From the NCBI GenBank assembly GCA_046350295.1, contig JAXMAR010000017.1:62001-126000 (forward strand): a stretch of DNA of 64,000 bases. The letters run 5' to 3'. Position numbers and translations under genes: made by a program. Position 1 is the first letter of the stretch; every line of letters starts with the position of its first letter. Below the pieces are notes generated by a model. The model searched no databases, had not been told where the DNA came from, and worked only from the letters and a program-made list of their open reading frames with translations. The stretch comes from JAXMAR01 sp046350295. Lineage in GTDB: Bacteria; Planctomycetota; Planctomycetia; Gemmatales; Gemmataceae. Below, piece by piece: positions 55,188 through 63,436 of this stretch.

Positions 55188-55286
55188 GGCTTTGCAACGC
55201 AAAAGGGGACTGTCCCCTTCCCTCGAGCGAAAGACTGGGCTTTTTGGCAGGTCGAAGGGGACTGTCCCCTTTTGCGTTGCAAAGCC
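55188..55286. mobile_element. 99-bp palindromic mini-element (MITE-like), copy 2, inverted
   Basis: Same ends as copy 1 (GGCTTTGCAACGCAAAAGGG and complement) with the core reversed. It is flanked by the 10-bp direct repeat GTCCGCGCTG (55178-55187 and 55287-55296). The exact duplications on both copies point to transposition by a cut-and-paste enzyme with a 9-10 bp stagger. No such enzyme gene is in the window. Confidence 0.88.
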
Positions 55287-55344
55287 GTCCGCGCTGTGAC
55301 CGGAAGCGGCCTTTGCGGCTTGCTACGATTGGCGAGGATGGTGC

Positions 55345-57042
55345 ATGGTTTATGGCCGCCGAGCTTCGAACGGTTTTGCCGCAGCGGCCCTTGCGACCCT
55401 ATGGCTTTGCTCGAGCGCCGCCGTCGCCCAGGAAGCGCGCCTCGGTCTGCCTCGGGGGGGAAGCCCGCTGACGGAAGCGGCGCCGCGCGCGCTGCCGCCG
55501 TCCTGGATGGCAGGCGTTGCCGCCAAGTCGAAATCCGCCGAACCCGACATCGGCCCCTATCCGCGGCCACTGCCCGATGCGGCGCTGCCGTCTCCCTTCT
55601 CCGCCGACGAGCGAGAACGCATCTTTCCCATCGATCTGGCAACCGCCCTGCGCCTCACCGGCACGAACAACTGGGACATCGCCCGCGGCCGGGAGGTCGT
55701 CACCCAAGCGAGCATCGCCCTCGACCGCGCCCGCCTGCTTCTGGTACCGAACCTCAACATGGGCAGCACCTACACCAAGCACGACGGCCGCATTGCCAAG
55801 ACCGAAGGCAACATCATCAAGGCCAACAAGGACGCGATCTTCGTGGGCGGCGGCCCGTCGCTGTCCGTGAACTTCGCCGACGCCATCTTCGTACCGCTGG
55901 TGGCGCGGCAGACGACCGCGGCCAGCCGTGCCGGGTTCGGCCGCGTGCAGAACGACACGCTGCTCCTGGTCGCCGAGAGCTACTTCGCGGTGTTGCGGGC
56001 GCGGCGCAAGCTGGCGCGCGTGGACGCGACCCTCGAGTTTCTCACGTCCGAAAGCCCATCGCCGGCGCGGGCCGGCTCCAAGGGACTGTTGCCCGTGGTC
56101 GACGCCATGCAGAAGGCGGGCGCCGCCGAGGCGCTCAAGGCCGAGGTCTACCGCGCCCAGGTCGAGACGATCCGCCGCCAGGAAGAACGTCGCGCCATCG
56201 TGCAAGAATTCCGCCTCGCCATGGCGGAGCTGGCCCGGCTGCTCCGTCTTCCCCCGGACGCCGTCCTCTGGCCCGTCGACGACTTCCGCTTCCCGCTCGA
56301 TCTGCCCAACCTTTATGACAGCCCGAACGAGGACCTCTTCCAGCTGGCCTTGAGTTATCGCCCCGAAATGGCGGAGAATAGGGCATTGATCGAAGCCGCC
56401 CGCGAACGCGTCCGGACGGCGAAGTTCCGCCCTCTCCTGCCGAACTTCATCGTCAACTATGCCTGGGGCGATTTCGGCGGCGGTCCCGACCCCAACACCG
56501 TTCGCGTGAACGGCCGGGACACCACCGTCGCCGGCTTCGGCCCTTCCGGCCGCGTGCTGCACATGGGCACGCGCGACGACCTCGACGTCAGCCTTATCTG
56601 GCGCCTGCAAAACATGGGGTTTGGCAACCTGGCCGAGGTGCGCGAACAGGAATCGCTGTTTCGCCAGGCCAACCTGCGGCTTTTTCAGATTCAGGACCAG
56701 ATCGTGACACAGATCGTGCAGACCAAGGAGCTGGCGCAGGGCTGGGGCGACCGCGTCGCCATCACCCGCTCCGCCCTCTTCGATCGGGAGGGCAAGCCCA
56801 AGGGTCCCGTCTTCGAGGCGCTGCGCCTCAACTTCCAGCGCATCCGCGAGGTCGAAAAAACGCGGCCGCTCGAAGTGCTCGACTCCATCCGCGGCCTCTC
56901 CGATCTGCTCGACGCCTACGGCCAGGCCGCGACCGACTATGACCGCGCCCGCTTCCGCCTCCTGATCGCGCTCGGCCTGCCGCCCGAGGAGATCGTCCGC
57001 CGGGTCGCCTATCCACCCACCTCCGTCCCGCCGGCCAAGTGA
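55345..57042 (+). CDS. TolC-family outer membrane efflux protein
   Basis: 565 residues from the ATG at 55345, starting with a signal peptide (ASNGFAAAALATLWLCSSAA, cleaved near VAQ). The mature part has the duplicated long-helix pattern of outer membrane factors: IDLATALRLTGTNNWDIARG, VTQASIALDRARLLLVPNLN, then LIEAARERVRTAKFRPLLPN in the second half. There are no obvious strand breaks. It forms the outer membrane channel for the RND pump that starts 7 bp downstream, with adaptor last: an OMF-RND-adaptor operon. Confidence 0.92.
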   Translation: MVYGRRASNGFAAAALATLWLCSSAAVAQEARLGLPRGGSPLTEAAPRALPPSWMAGVAAKSKSAEPDIGPYPRPLPDAALPSPFSADERERIFPIDLATALRLTGTNNWDIARGREVVTQASIALDRARLLLVPNLNMGSTYTKHDGRIAKTEGNIIKANKDAIFVGGGPSLSVNFADAIFVPLVARQTTAASRAGFGRVQNDTLLLVAESYFAVLRARRKLARVDATLEFLTSESPSPARAGSKGLLPVVDAMQKAGAAEALKAEVYRAQVETIRRQEERRAIVQEFRLAMAELARLLRLPPDAVLWPVDDFRFPLDLPNLYDSPNEDLFQLALSYRPEMAENRALIEAARERVRTAKFRPLLPNFIVNYAWGDFGGGPDPNTVRVNGRDTTVAGFGPSGRVLHMGTRDDLDVSLIWRLQNMGFGNLAEVREQESLFRQANLRLFQIQDQIVTQIVQTKELAQGWGDRVAITRSALFDREGKPKGPVFEALRLNFQRIREVEKTRPLEVLDSIRGLSDLLDAYGQAATDYDRARFRLLIALGLPPEEIVRRVAYPPTSVPPAK

Positions 57043-57049
57043 GACTGTC

Positions 57050-60000
57050 ATGTGGCTCGTCAACTTCGCTCTGCGCCATCCGTACACCGTTTACGTCGGC
57101 ATGCTACTCGTCACCGTCCTCGGCATCGCCGGCTACCAGCGCACGCCGACGGACATCCTGCCCAAGATCAAGACGCCGGTCGTCGTCGTCTTCGCCTCTT
57201 ACCGCGGCATGCCGGCGCCCGACATGGAGAAGAGCGTCTCCTCCGTGCTCGAGCGCTCGCTCACCAAGTGCGACAACCTGCACCACATCGAGTCGAAATC
57301 GATCCTCGGCATCGCCATCATCAAGATCTTCTTCCGCGAGCAGGTCGACCCGGACGTCGCCGCCAGCCAGGTCATGTCGCTCGTGCAGAGCGAGATGCAG
57401 AACATGCCGCCCGGCATGCTGCCCCCGAGCATCCTCAAGTTCGACGCCAGCGCCGTCCCCATCGGCAACCTGATCGTCACCAGCCGCAGCCGCGACGACA
57501 AGGAGCTTCTCGACATCGCCGACCACCAGCTGCGCGACGCCCTGGCCGGCATCGAGGGGCTCGCCTCGGCGCCCGTCTTCGGCGGCGTCTTCCGCCAGGT
57601 GCAGATCTACGTCCATCCGCGCGCGCTCGAATCGCTCAAGCTCTCGCCGATGGACGTCGCCCGCATCGTCAACAGCCAGAGCCAGGTCATCCCCACCGGC
57701 GAGATCCGCATCGGCGAGCAGAACTATTACGTCATCTCCAACAGCATGGTCGGCACGCCGGCGGAGTTCGAGAAGATCCCGCTCTTCAACGACGGCCGCA
57801 AGATCGTCTATCTGGGCGACGTCGCCAGCGTCGTCGACGCGACGCGCTGGCGCACCAACACGGTCCACGTCGACGGCCGCCGCGCCGTTTACTTGCCGCT
57901 GCTGCGCCAGGGGGGCGCCAGCGCGATCGCCGTCGTCGACGCCGTCCAGGATTTTCTGCCTCAGCTGCACACCCGCGACATCATTCCCGACGACGTGCAG
58001 GTGGAGGTCGTCTTCGATCAATCGCAATACGTGCGCGACGCCTTGGGCAATCTGCGTCTCGAAGCGGTCATGGGGGCTCTGCTCGCTTCCGTCGTCGTCC
58101 TCCTCTTCCTCGGCAGCCTGCGCTCGACCGCCATCGTCGCCATCTCCATCCCCCTGTCGATCCTCGCCGCCTTCATGGGCCTTTATTTCACCGGCCACAC
58201 CCTCAACATCATGACGCTGGGCGGCCTGGCCCTCATCCTCGGCCGCGTCGTGGACGACTCCATCGTCGACGTCGAGAACACGGTGCGCCACCTGAACCTC
58301 GGCCTGCCCCCGCTCGCCGCCGCGCGCGAAAGCGCCCGCGAAATCTCCCTGCCCGTCTTCATCGCCACGGTGACGACGGTCGTCGTGTTCTTCCCGCTCA
58401 CCTTCATGTCGGGCATCGGCAAGTACCTGTTCACGCCGCTCGCCGTCAGCGCCAGCCTGGCGATGGCCGCGTCGTACTTCGTCTCGCGCACCGTCTCGCC
58501 GCTCGCCTGCTCCCTCTTCCTGCGCGCGGGGCAAGATCACGAGCAGCTTCCCCGCCGCTGGATCCGTCTCTCGCTCGTCGCCGCCCTCATCGGCCTGGGC
58601 CTGCCCGCCCTCGCCCACTGGGGCGGCATGCTGCTCGACGCCTTCGTTTCCCACGAAGCCGGCGACGCCATCGCCTGGCCGTATCGCGTCCTGCCCGGCA
58701 TCGTCCGCCGCGGCCTCATCGTCGGCGGGGTGATCGGCGCCTTCTTCGTCGCCCTCGCCCTGATCGCGCGCGTCGCGCCCCCCTTCGAGCGCTTCTTCGA
58801 GCGCTTCACCCTTTCCTACGAACGCGGCCTGCGCTATTGCCTGCGCCGGCCGCTCCTCATCCTCGGCATGCTCGCCGCCGGCATCGTCGTGGCCGTCTTC
58901 GCTTCCTGCTCGGGCCAGGAGTTGTTTCCGGAGGTCGATTCCAGCGAATTCATCGTGCACCTGCGCGCCGCCGGCGGCCCCCGCGTCGAGACGACCGAGG
59001 AGAAGATCCGCGCCATCGACGCCATCATCCGCTCCATCGTCCCCAAGGAAGACTTGAAGATGACCCTGGCGAACATCGGCGTCTCCTCGCGCTGGTCCGC
59101 CATCTACACGCCGAACAACGGCCCGCACGCCGGGTTCATCCGCGTCCAGCTGCGGAGCGGCTTCGCCGGCCGGCACACCGGCGCGACCGATTACGTCGAC
59201 CAGCTCCGCGAAAAGCTGGAAAAGGACTTTCCCAGCGACGACTTCTTCTTCGAGACGGGGGGCATGATCCGGCAAATCTTGAACGCCGGCGCCGTCGCCC
59301 CGGTCGAGGTGCAGATACATGGCCGGGACATGAACAGCCGCCGGGCCGTCGCCCACGCGCTCGATCGCCGCATCAGCCGCATCCCGCAGGTCAAGGAGAC
59401 GTACCAGCCCCAGGCGATGGACCTGCCGCAGCTCGCCATCGAGGTCGACCGCACCGCCGCCGCCCGCCTCAAGCTGACGCAGACGGACGTCGTCCGCAAC
59501 GTCATCACCGCCCTGATGTCGAGCGCCCAGCTCGCGCCGAACTTCTGGATCGATCCCAGCAGCGGCAACCCGTACATCATCGGCGTCCAGTATCCCGAGA
59601 CCGTGGTCGAGAACGTACAGACCCTGGAGAACGTGCCGCTGACATCCGGCTCCGGGGACAAGAAACGGGCGCCGCTGCTGCGCGACGTGGCCACGATCAC
59701 GCGCAAGCAGGGCCCCGTCGAAGTATTCCACTACGAGGCCGACCGCGTCAGTCAGCTGTTCGTCTCCGTCGGCAGCAACGACCTGGGCGCGGTCGCCGCC
59801 CAGATCGACCAGGTCGTCGACGAGCTGCCGCTGACCTACGCCATGACCGTCATCCCGCCCGAGGCGCTGCTCGATTACGCGTTCAAGGCGTTTGCCAAAA
59901 ACAAGGGCAATCCGGCGGACGACTTCGAATTGAAGCACCTGCTCAGCACTTACTTCCACGACGAAGACCCGGAAGTCGCCGACGACCTGCGCGACAAATG

Positions 60001-60745
60001 CGAGCAATACGGCGTGACCTTCGATGACATCCACCTCGTCAGAAATCCCGACTTCCGGGAGAAGATCGACCGCTACATGTCCCTGACCAGGACCAAGGAG
60101 ATCGCTCAGACCCGGGCCCTGATCCAGACAACCTACGGCGTCGATCCCGAGCCGCTGCGGCTGCCGCGCGGCGTCCGGGTCACGGTCCGCGGCGAGATCG
60201 CCAACATGCGCGACTCCTTCGGCGAGATGGGCTTCAACCTCCTCCTCGCCGTGCTTCTCGTCTATCTGGTGATGGTCGCGCAGTTTTCCTCCTGGCTCGA
60301 TCCGTTCATCATCATCGTCGCGGCGCCCCTCGGCCTCATCGGCGTCGCCGTCATGCTCTGGGTCACCGGCACCTCGCTCAACATCCAGTCGGGCATGGGC
60401 GTCCTGCTCATGATCGGCATCTCGGTCTCCAACTCGGTGCTGCTGGTCGAGTTCGCCAATCGGCTGCGCGAGGAGGGGGTCCCGTCGTTCGAGGCCGTCG
60501 TCCAGGCGGCGCGGACGCGCTTGCGGCCGATCCTGATGACGACCATCGCCACGATCGTCGGCCTGGCGCCGATGGCCATCCACCTGCACCCCGGCGACGA
60601 GATGAATCTGCCGCTGGCCCGCACCGTCATCGGCGGGCTGGCGGGCTCGACGCTGCTGACGCTGTTTGTCGTCCCCGCGCTCTATCTGTTCCTCAAACCG
60701 GCTCACGCCGCGCACCCGGCGGAGCCCAGCGAGTTTTCCGCCTAG
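57050..60745 (+). CDS. RND-superfamily efflux permease with an extra periplasmic insertion
   Basis: 1231 residues against the usual ~1040. Core features: first helix start FALRHPYTVYVGMLLVTVLG, porter domain, helix 4 proton relay GRVVDDSIVDVENTVRH near 400, GKYLFTPLAVSASLAMAASY, and C-terminal FNLLLAVLLVYLVMVAQFSS, GVLLMIGISVSNSVLLVEFA and ILMTTIATIVGLAPMAIHL. Two parts account for the extra length: a helical hydrophobic stretch near 510-600 before the second half, and about 95 residues near 943-1040 (DYAFKAFAKNKGNPADDFEL, HLLSTYFHDEDPEVADDLRD) inserted in the second periplasmic loop, rich in acidic residues and of unknown role. It belongs with outer-membrane-linked exporters; the substrate is unknown. 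Confidence 0.93.
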   Translation: MWLVNFALRHPYTVYVGMLLVTVLGIAGYQRTPTDILPKIKTPVVVVFASYRGMPAPDMEKSVSSVLERSLTKCDNLHHIESKSILGIAIIKIFFREQVDPDVAASQVMSLVQSEMQNMPPGMLPPSILKFDASAVPIGNLIVTSRSRDDKELLDIADHQLRDALAGIEGLASAPVFGGVFRQVQIYVHPRALESLKLSPMDVARIVNSQSQVIPTGEIRIGEQNYYVISNSMVGTPAEFEKIPLFNDGRKIVYLGDVASVVDATRWRTNTVHVDGRRAVYLPLLRQGGASAIAVVDAVQDFLPQLHTRDIIPDDVQVEVVFDQSQYVRDALGNLRLEAVMGALLASVVVLLFLGSLRSTAIVAISIPLSILAAFMGLYFTGHTLNIMTLGGLALILGRVVDDSIVDVENTVRHLNLGLPPLAAARESAREISLPVFIATVTTVVVFFPLTFMSGIGKYLFTPLAVSASLAMAASYFVSRTVSPLACSLFLRAGQDHEQLPRRWIRLSLVAALIGLGLPALAHWGGMLLDAFVSHEAGDAIAWPYRVLPGIVRRGLIVGGVIGAFFVALALIARVAPPFERFFERFTLSYERGLRYCLRRPLLILGMLAAGIVVAVFASCSGQELFPEVDSSEFIVHLRAAGGPRVETTEEKIRAIDAIIRSIVPKEDLKMTLANIGVSSRWSAIYTPNNGPHAGFIRVQLRSGFAGRHTGATDYVDQLREKLEKDFPSDDFFFETGGMIRQILNAGAVAPVEVQIHGRDMNSRRAVAHALDRRISRIPQVKETYQPQAMDLPQLAIEVDRTAAARLKLTQTDVVRNVITALMSSAQLAPNFWIDPSSGNPYIIGVQYPETVVENVQTLENVPLTSGSGDKKRAPLLRDVATITRKQGPVEVFHYEADRVSQLFVSVGSNDLGAVAAQIDQVVDELPLTYAMTVIPPEALLDYAFKAFAKNKGNPADDFELKHLLSTYFHDEDPEVADDLRDKCEQYGVTFDDIHLVRNPDFREKIDRYMSLTRTKEIAQTRALIQTTYGVDPEPLRLPRGVRVTVRGEIANMRDSFGEMGFNLLLAVLLVYLVMVAQFSSWLDPFIIIVAAPLGLIGVAVMLWVTGTSLNIQSGMGVLLMIGISVSNSVLLVEFANRLREEGVPSFEAVVQAARTRLRPILMTTIATIVGLAPMAIHLHPGDEMNLPLARTVIGGLAGSTLLTLFVVPALYLFLKPAHAAHPAEPSEFSA

Positions 60746-60836
60746 TAGGCCCCGCGAGCCGAGCGGGGCCTCGGACTCTGAAGCGACGTTCAAGCGTGCG
60801 GTCACGCAAGGTCCGGCTCGGCTCGCCGGACCTACT
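60744..60836. repeat. Paired-hairpin intergenic repeat (BIME-like)
   Basis: Two hairpins, each with a perfect 8-bp stem and a 7-base loop: 60748-60770 (GGCCCCGC, loop GAGCCGA) and 60810-60832 (GGTCCGGC, loop TCGGCTC). The loops are exact reverse complements of each other. The outer ends AGTA and TACT are also complementary. It fills the space between the RND and adaptor genes, and its first bases overlap the RND stop. Confidence 0.8.
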
Positions 60837-60847
60837 GGAACGCAACC

Positions 60848-62161
60848 ATGAAACGCTTCCTCATCCCCACCCTCATCGTCGTCAGCACTCTCACCGGCTG
60901 CGGCCGACGCGGCGCCGGGAAACATCATCTGCCCGAGGTCGAGCGCCTGCCGCGCCTCGAGACCATCACGCTCGGCAAGCCGACCCGCCTCGAAGTCATC
61001 CACAGTTACACGGCCACCATCGAAGCGTTCGAGAAGGCCGACGTTTGCGTCATGGTCAAGGGCTACGTCAAGGAAATCGCGGCGGACATCGACATCGGCA
61101 AGGAAGTGAAGAAGGGGGACGAGCTGCTCCGGCTGCACGTGCCCGACCTGGTCACCGAGCGCGACAACAAGAAGGCGCTCCTGGAGCAAAGCCAGAAAGC
61201 CGAGGCGCTGGCCGAGCAGGCGATCGAGGTCGCGGCCGCCGAGGTCAAGGAAGCGCAGACCCTGCTCGAGCGCTATACAGCCGAATGGGAGTTTCGCAAG
61301 GCGCAGCACACGCGCGTCAGCCGGCTCGCGCTGGCCGATACGCTCAGCCAGCAGCAGCTCGACGAGGCGAAGCTCCAGATGAACGCCGCCGCCGCCGCGG
61401 TCAGCGCCGCCGGCGCCCAGATCGTCACCAAGCAAACCCGGCACGCCGCCGCCCAGAAGGACCGGCAAGTCGCCGCCGCCAAGACGAAGGTGGCCCAGGC
61501 TGAGCTGGAGCGGGCCGCCGTGAACGTCGACTTCGCCACCCTGCGTGCCCCTTTCAACGGCGTCATCACCAAACGCTGGGTCGACTCCGGCGCCACGATC
61601 AAGGACGCCGGCATGCCCCTCTTCACCATCCTTCGCACCGATAAGGTCCGCGTCCTTTTCGACGTCCCCGAACGGGACGTCCCCTACCTCAAGGCCGGCC
61701 CCGACGGCAGCAAGGCCGTCGTCACTATCCCCGTCCTGCGCGAGTTCCTCAACGGCGAGAAAATCGAGCACAACGTCACCCTCCTGGCCGCCGCCCTCGA
61801 TCCGGTAACCCGGACCATGCGCACCGAGGTCCATCTCGTCAACGACATCGCCGGCCGCAAAGGGATTCTGAAGCCGCAGATGACCGGGACCGTTCACGTC
61901 CTCCTTGCCGCCCGCGAGGCGTATACCGTCCCCGCTTCCGCCCTCGTCGCTGCCGGCGGCAAGACCGAGATCTACATCGTCGCCGAGCCTGCCGGCGATC
62001 CCCCGCGCGGCGCCGTCAAGCGCGTCGAGGTCCAGGTCGGCCTCGACGACGGCCTGCGCGTCGAGATCAAGAGCGACCGCCTCACCGGCCGCGAGCTCGT
62101 CATCGCCAAGGGCGCCGGCATCCTGCGCCCCGGCGACGAGGTCATCGCCGTGGGCCGGTGA
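60848..62161 (+). CDS. RND efflux periplasmic adaptor lipoprotein (HlyD/AcrA family)
   Basis: 437 residues. Lipoprotein signal MKRFLIPTLIVVSTLTGCG, with lipobox LTGC. Layout of membrane fusion proteins: first lipoyl half (KADVCVMVKGYVKEIAADID, IGKEVKKGDELLRLHVPDLV), a long alpha-hairpin with heptad repeats (about 95-215, AEALAEQAIEVAAAEVKEAQ), second lipoyl half (LRAPFNGVITKRWVDSGATI), beta-barrel (VLFDVPERDVPYLKAG) and membrane-proximal part. Long helices suggest direct contact with the TolC-like protein. Third gene of the OMF-RND-adaptor operon, 102 bp after the permease, with the hairpin repeat between. Confidence 0.93.
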   Translation: MKRFLIPTLIVVSTLTGCGRRGAGKHHLPEVERLPRLETITLGKPTRLEVIHSYTATIEAFEKADVCVMVKGYVKEIAADIDIGKEVKKGDELLRLHVPDLVTERDNKKALLEQSQKAEALAEQAIEVAAAEVKEAQTLLERYTAEWEFRKAQHTRVSRLALADTLSQQQLDEAKLQMNAAAAAVSAAGAQIVTKQTRHAAAQKDRQVAAAKTKVAQAELERAAVNVDFATLRAPFNGVITKRWVDSGATIKDAGMPLFTILRTDKVRVLFDVPERDVPYLKAGPDGSKAVVTIPVLREFLNGEKIEHNVTLLAAALDPVTRTMRTEVHLVNDIAGRKGILKPQMTGTVHVLLAAREAYTVPASALVAAGGKTEIYIVAEPAGDPPRGAVKRVEVQVGLDDGLRVEIKSDRLTGRELVIAKGAGILRPGDEVIAVGR

Positions 62162-62398
62162 GGCTTGGTGAACTCCAGTGCCAAATCCCCTCGCGCCGCG
62201 CGCCGCTTGCGGTTTCGCGCCCGGCGCCTCGCTCCAGCGGCCCCTCCTCGAGCCCGTCACGTCCCTCTGTTCAAACGTCACGTTTTCCCGTAATTCTGGA
62301 CCCAAGGGACAACGCAACGGCGCTCGACACGGTTTGGAAAAACCGCGGCGGCCGTCATCCCGTCTTCCTTGAGAAACGCGCCCCACACGGTATCGCGC

Positions 62399-63376
62399 AT
62401 GAGCATGATCCAAGTCGACCGGCTCACCAAGCTTTTCGGCCCGGTCCTCGCCGTCGACGACATCTCCTTCACAGTCAACGAAGGCGAAATCGTCGGCTTC
62501 TTAGGCCCCAACGGCGCCGGCAAGACGACGACCATGCGCATCCTCACCACCTACCTCACCGCCACTAGCGGCACGGCCAGGGTCGCCGGCTTCGATGTCC
62601 TGAGTGAATCGATGCAGGTGCGGCAGAAAATCGGCTTCTTGCCGGAGAGCGTCCCGCTCTATCCGGAGATGCGCGTCGACGAATACCTGCTGTTCCGCGG
62701 CCAGCTGCGGGGCATCGCGCGCAAGGCCCGCGTCGAGCGCGTCGATTACTGCCTCGACCGTTGCCGCCTCAAGCAGGTGCGGCGCCGGCTGCTCGGCACG
62801 CTCTCCAAGGGCTACCGCCAGCGCGTCGGCCTTGCCGACACCATGCTGCACGAGCCGAAGATCCTGATCCTCGACGAGCCGACGAGCGGCCTCGATCCCT
62901 ACCAGATCCGCGAGACGCTGGCCCTCATCAAGGAGCTGGGGGGCAAGCACACCATCCTGCTCTCGACCCACATCCTCACGGAGGTGGAAACGGTCTGCGA
63001 GCGGGCGATCATCATCAACGCGGGGCGGGTCAACTACAGCGAGAGCCTCGACACGCTCGAAGGCCAGGCCGTCATCCTGCTCGACGCGCGCGGGCCGGTC
63101 GAGGCGCTCACGCAAACCGTCGAGGGGGTAAGCGGCGTAAGTCAAGTAAAGGTCTTGAGCAAGCAAGACGGCCTGGTCTCGCTCGAAGTCCGCACGCAAG
63201 ACAACGCCGATCAGCGCGAAGCCGTCGGTCAGGCTGTCACGGCGCGCGGCTGGCCCGTGCGCCGCCTGGAACGCAAACGCCGCAAGCTGGAGGACGCTTA
63301 CTTCGACGTCCTCCGCGCCCAGGACCCGCTCAAGGAGACAGGCATCCAGGCGGCGCCCGCCGGGATCGCGAAGTGA
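62399..63376 (+). CDS. ABC transporter ATP-binding protein
   Basis: 325 residues from the ATG at 62399 (MSMIQVDRLTKLFGP). Walker A GPNGAGKTTTMRIL, Q-loop FLPESVPLYPEM, signature LSKGYRQRVGLAD, Walker B ILILDEPTSGLDP and H-loop LSTHILTEVE. The ~90-residue C-terminal extension (VILLDARGPVEALTQTVEGV onward) is typical of ABC-2 type exporters such as gliding and Nod-factor-like transporters. It is cytoplasmic and pairs with the membrane gene 60 bp downstream. The 237 bp before it (62162-62398) hold no gene. Confidence 0.93.
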   Translation: MSMIQVDRLTKLFGPVLAVDDISFTVNEGEIVGFLGPNGAGKTTTMRILTTYLTATSGTARVAGFDVLSESMQVRQKIGFLPESVPLYPEMRVDEYLLFRGQLRGIARKARVERVDYCLDRCRLKQVRRRLLGTLSKGYRQRVGLADTMLHEPKILILDEPTSGLDPYQIRETLALIKELGGKHTILLSTHILTEVETVCERAIIINAGRVNYSESLDTLEGQAVILLDARGPVEALTQTVEGVSGVSQVKVLSKQDGLVSLEVRTQDNADQREAVGQAVTARGWPVRRLERKRRKLEDAYFDVLRAQDPLKETGIQAAPAGIAK

Positions 63377-63436
63377 CTTTTATGCTCGCCGGGCGATTGC
63401 TGCGCGAGAGAATCTCGAAGAGGAGACGGAGACGAC

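Noticed and set aside
57104..62413. Very long open frame on the minus strand opposite the RND operon
   Set aside because: It is antisense to three clear genes and has the Gly/Asp/Val-rich composition produced by codon bias of high-GC DNA. No domain is visible.
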